Of a stretch of DNA of 8,722 nucleotides, positions 7,577 to 8,722 are shown piece after piece. The notes under the pieces were generated by a model. It searched no databases and had not been told where the DNA came from. It saw nothing but the letters and a program-made list of their open reading frames with translations. Each line of letters starts with the position of its first letter. Position 1 is the stretch's first letter. Where the stretch lies: the NCBI GenBank assembly GCA_027056615.1, contig JALUKJ010000284.1:1-8722 (forward strand), read 5' to 3'. The position numbers were made by a program, and so were the translations under genes. This DNA is from Campylobacteraceae bacterium. Lineage in GTDB: Bacteria > Campylobacterota > Campylobacteria > Campylobacterales > Sulfurovaceae.

Positions 7577-7597
7577 GACAAATATTATCCTATTTAA
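7569..7597 (+). terminator. 10-bp inverted repeat over the haem-protein stop codon
   Basis: TTAAATAGGA (7569-7578) pairs perfectly with TCCTATTTAA (7588-7597) around a 9-base loop. The TAG stop (7574-7576) is within the left arm. The stem is AT-rich and no T run follows, so it is a poor classical terminator. It ends 9 bases before the extended -10 of the superoxide reductase gene, so it may instead be an operator covering that promoter's upstream region. Confidence 0.4.
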
Positions 7598-7606
7598 AAT
7601 AAATTC

Positions 7607-7615
7607 TGCTATAAT
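7607..7615 (+). promoter_or_regulatory. Extended -10 promoter of the superoxide reductase gene
   Basis: TGC directly followed by TATAAT (7610-7615) forms a textbook extended -10 element. No -35 box is evident, as expected when the TGn extension is present. Transcription would start near 7622, about 27 bases before the GTG start codon. Confidence 0.6.
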
Positions 7616-7648
7616 GCATTTATAAATTTAAACATAGAAGGAATTAAC

Positions 7649-8032
7649 GTGCCAAAAATTAATAAATACGTAGATATTTCAGAAGTAGATAGAGAAGCAA
7701 AAAAAGACCTTATCGACAGACACTCACCATTTATTACATGTGCCGATATAGCAACTGCTGGTGAACCATTTGAAGTAACTGTAAAAATGGGTAACGAATA
7801 TACTCACCCAGACGATTTTGACCACTTCATTGAGTCTATTACTCTTTTTAATGGTGAGACAAAATTAGCACAAGCAACTTACGTTCCAGGAACTCTTGGA
7901 AATATTAAAGCTCATAATACTACTACATTTACAATTATTCCAACAGGAAAAAAACTTAAATTAGTAGCTCATGGATACTGTACAAAACATGGTATTTGGG
8001 AAGGTACTCCTGTAGAAGTAGCTGTAAAGTAA
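7649..8032 (+). CDS. Superoxide reductase, one-iron (neelaredoxin/desulfoferrodoxin C-domain type)
   Basis: Reduces superoxide to hydrogen peroxide without producing oxygen, at a mononuclear iron with four histidines and one cysteine, taking electrons from rubredoxin or a similar donor. The 127 residues form only the catalytic domain; the N-terminal desulforedoxin iron domain of two-iron enzymes is absent. The ligands are all visible: H25 (DRHSPFI), H53 and H59 (THPDDFDHFI), C111 and H114 (HGYCTKHGIWEG), with the same spacing as in the Pyrococcus enzyme. The residues before the first histidine are D23-R24 instead of the common Glu-Lys pair. Cytoplasmic, no signal peptide. The start is GTG at 7649, supported by AGAAGGA six bases upstream. 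No rubredoxin gene is in the window. It stands alone with its own promoter and a downstream hairpin. Confidence 0.93.
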   Translation: MPKINKYVDISEVDREAKKDLIDRHSPFITCADIATAGEPFEVTVKMGNEYTHPDDFDHFIESITLFNGETKLAQATYVPGTLGNIKAHNTTTFTIIPTGKKLKLVAHGYCTKHGIWEGTPVEVAVK

Positions 8033-8049
8033 AATATTACATCTAAAAA

Positions 8050-8093
8050 TTAGGGCAAGAAATACTACCTTGTCCTAAAATCCACTCTTTTTT
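8050..8093 (+). terminator. Terminator after the superoxide reductase gene
   Basis: TTAGGGCAAG (8050-8059) pairs with CTTGTCCTAA (8069-8078) over ten positions with one G-U pair and a 9-base loop. TTTTTT follows at 8088-8093, nine bases after the stem. The T run is farther from the stem than ideal, but position and strength make a rho-independent terminator likely. Confidence 0.65.
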
Positions 8094-8151
8094 ATTTAAA
8101 TTCTTTTTCAAAAATTAATCATTATAAATTATAATTTTAAATATATTTTAT

Positions 8152-8189
8152 TTGATAATATATAAATATTTTGATAAAATGCTTATAAT
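8152..8189 (+). promoter_or_regulatory. Candidate promoter(s) of glnB
   Basis: Two readings are possible. TTGATA (8152-8157), 17 bases, then TAAAAT (8175-8180) would start transcription near 8187, exactly at the foot of the palindrome. A perfect TATAAT at 8184-8189 without a clear -35 box would start inside the palindrome. TTTGATAA occurs twice, at 8151-8158 and 8170-8177. The upstream ~70 bases are almost pure A/T and could act as an UP-like element. No sigma-54 GG-N10-GC element was seen. Confidence 0.5.
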
Positions 8190-8229
8190 CTGAGTTAAAC
8201 AGAATATCATATTCTGCTTAACTCAGGTT
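8187..8229 (+). promoter_or_regulatory. Long palindrome in the glnB leader
   Basis: Arms 8190-8207 and 8209-8226 are 18 bases each, centred on C8208, and match at 17 of 18 positions (A8199 faces C8217). As RNA the stem extends through a U-G and two A-U pairs to 8187/8229. The left arm begins CTGAGTTAA and the right arm ends TTAACTCAG. It abuts or overlaps the glnB start of transcription and ends 22 bases before the start codon, leaving AAGG (8241-8244) unpaired. It could be an operator, an attenuator-like hairpin or an mRNA-stabilising 5' hairpin. It is not a classical terminator, as only TTT follows. Confidence 0.75.
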
Positions 8230-8248
8230 TATACTTAAAAAAGGCTAA

Positions 8249-8599
<351 letters not shown>

Positions 8600-8645
8600 A
8601 TTTGCGCTCTAATGAGAGGAAAAAGATATTCATCTTAATAAATTG

Positions 8646-8717
8646 AATTAAGCCCAAATCCTGTAGGTTCGATTTTATCGAACAAAAAATTGAAGCCCAT
8701 AAAACAATCCGTTCGAT
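8646..8717. repeat. Imperfect ~43-nt tandem repeat with an internal hairpin
   Basis: Two units each hold AATT(G)AAGCCCA (8646-8656 and 8688-8699) followed 10-11 bases later by GTTCGAT (8667-8673 and 8711-8717). The first GTTCGAT also pairs with ATCGAAC (8677-8683) across a TTT loop, giving a tight 7-bp hairpin. Function unknown. The window ends just after the second unit, so more copies could follow. Confidence 0.4.
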
Positions 8718-8722
8718 GAAAT

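Noticed and set aside
8661..8683. GGTTCGATT resembling a tRNA T-loop
   Set aside because: The flanking bases do not form a T stem, and no acceptor, D or anticodon arm can be built around it. The bases pair instead as a simple hairpin.
8635..8721. Open minus-strand frame entering from the right edge and ending in GFGLNSIY
   Set aside because: It is only 28 codons, another minus frame is also open for 40 codons, and the local repeats fall in different codon phases in it. This favours non-coding sequence or chance. More sequence to the right would decide.

Overview
The window is AT-rich chromosomal DNA with compact gene spacing. It most resembles a member of the Campylobacterota (Epsilonproteobacteria), of the Sulfurimonas/Sulfurovum kind. 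This assignment is inferred from protein flavour and gene content: a Campylobacter-type carboxy(nor)spermidine dehydrogenase, a UvrD-like helicase with a GDYDQSIYAFNGA motif III, a one-iron superoxide reductase and a small membrane-anchored CxxCH haem-binding protein. No 16S rRNA or other phylogenetic marker is present to confirm it.

Layout from left to right. On the minus strand at the left end lie rpmH (ribosomal protein L34) and rnpA (RNase P protein). They overlap, and rnpA has no ATG, GTG or TTG anywhere in its frame, so it appears to start at an ATT codon inside rpmH. gatB follows, also on the minus strand. It is divergent from a plus-strand carboxynorspermidine/carboxyspermidine dehydrogenase gene, and the two are driven by physically overlapping promoters. 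That gene converges on murA (minus strand), and a small hairpin holds both stop codons. Next comes a plus-strand pair: a 111-residue protein I do not recognise and a UvrD/Rep-family helicase 8 nt behind it. Then come a membrane-anchored haem-binding protein, a superoxide reductase (GTG start) and a P-II protein (glnB), each with its own candidate promoter. The last ~90 bases hold an imperfect ~43-nt repeat of unknown meaning.

Most genes are housekeeping: translation (L34, GatB), tRNA maturation (RnpA), peptidoglycan synthesis (MurA), polyamine synthesis, DNA repair (helicase), oxidative defence (superoxide reductase) and nitrogen sensing (P-II). I see no mobile element, CRISPR array, tRNA or rRNA gene, and no convincing new multi-gene system. 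The points most worth a second look are: the ATT start of rnpA; the near-perfect 18-bp-arm palindrome between the glnB promoter and its start codon; a QLGLF sliding-clamp-type motif in an inserted segment of the helicase; the unrecognised small gene tightly linked to that helicase; and the overlapping divergent promoters of gatB and the polyamine gene.
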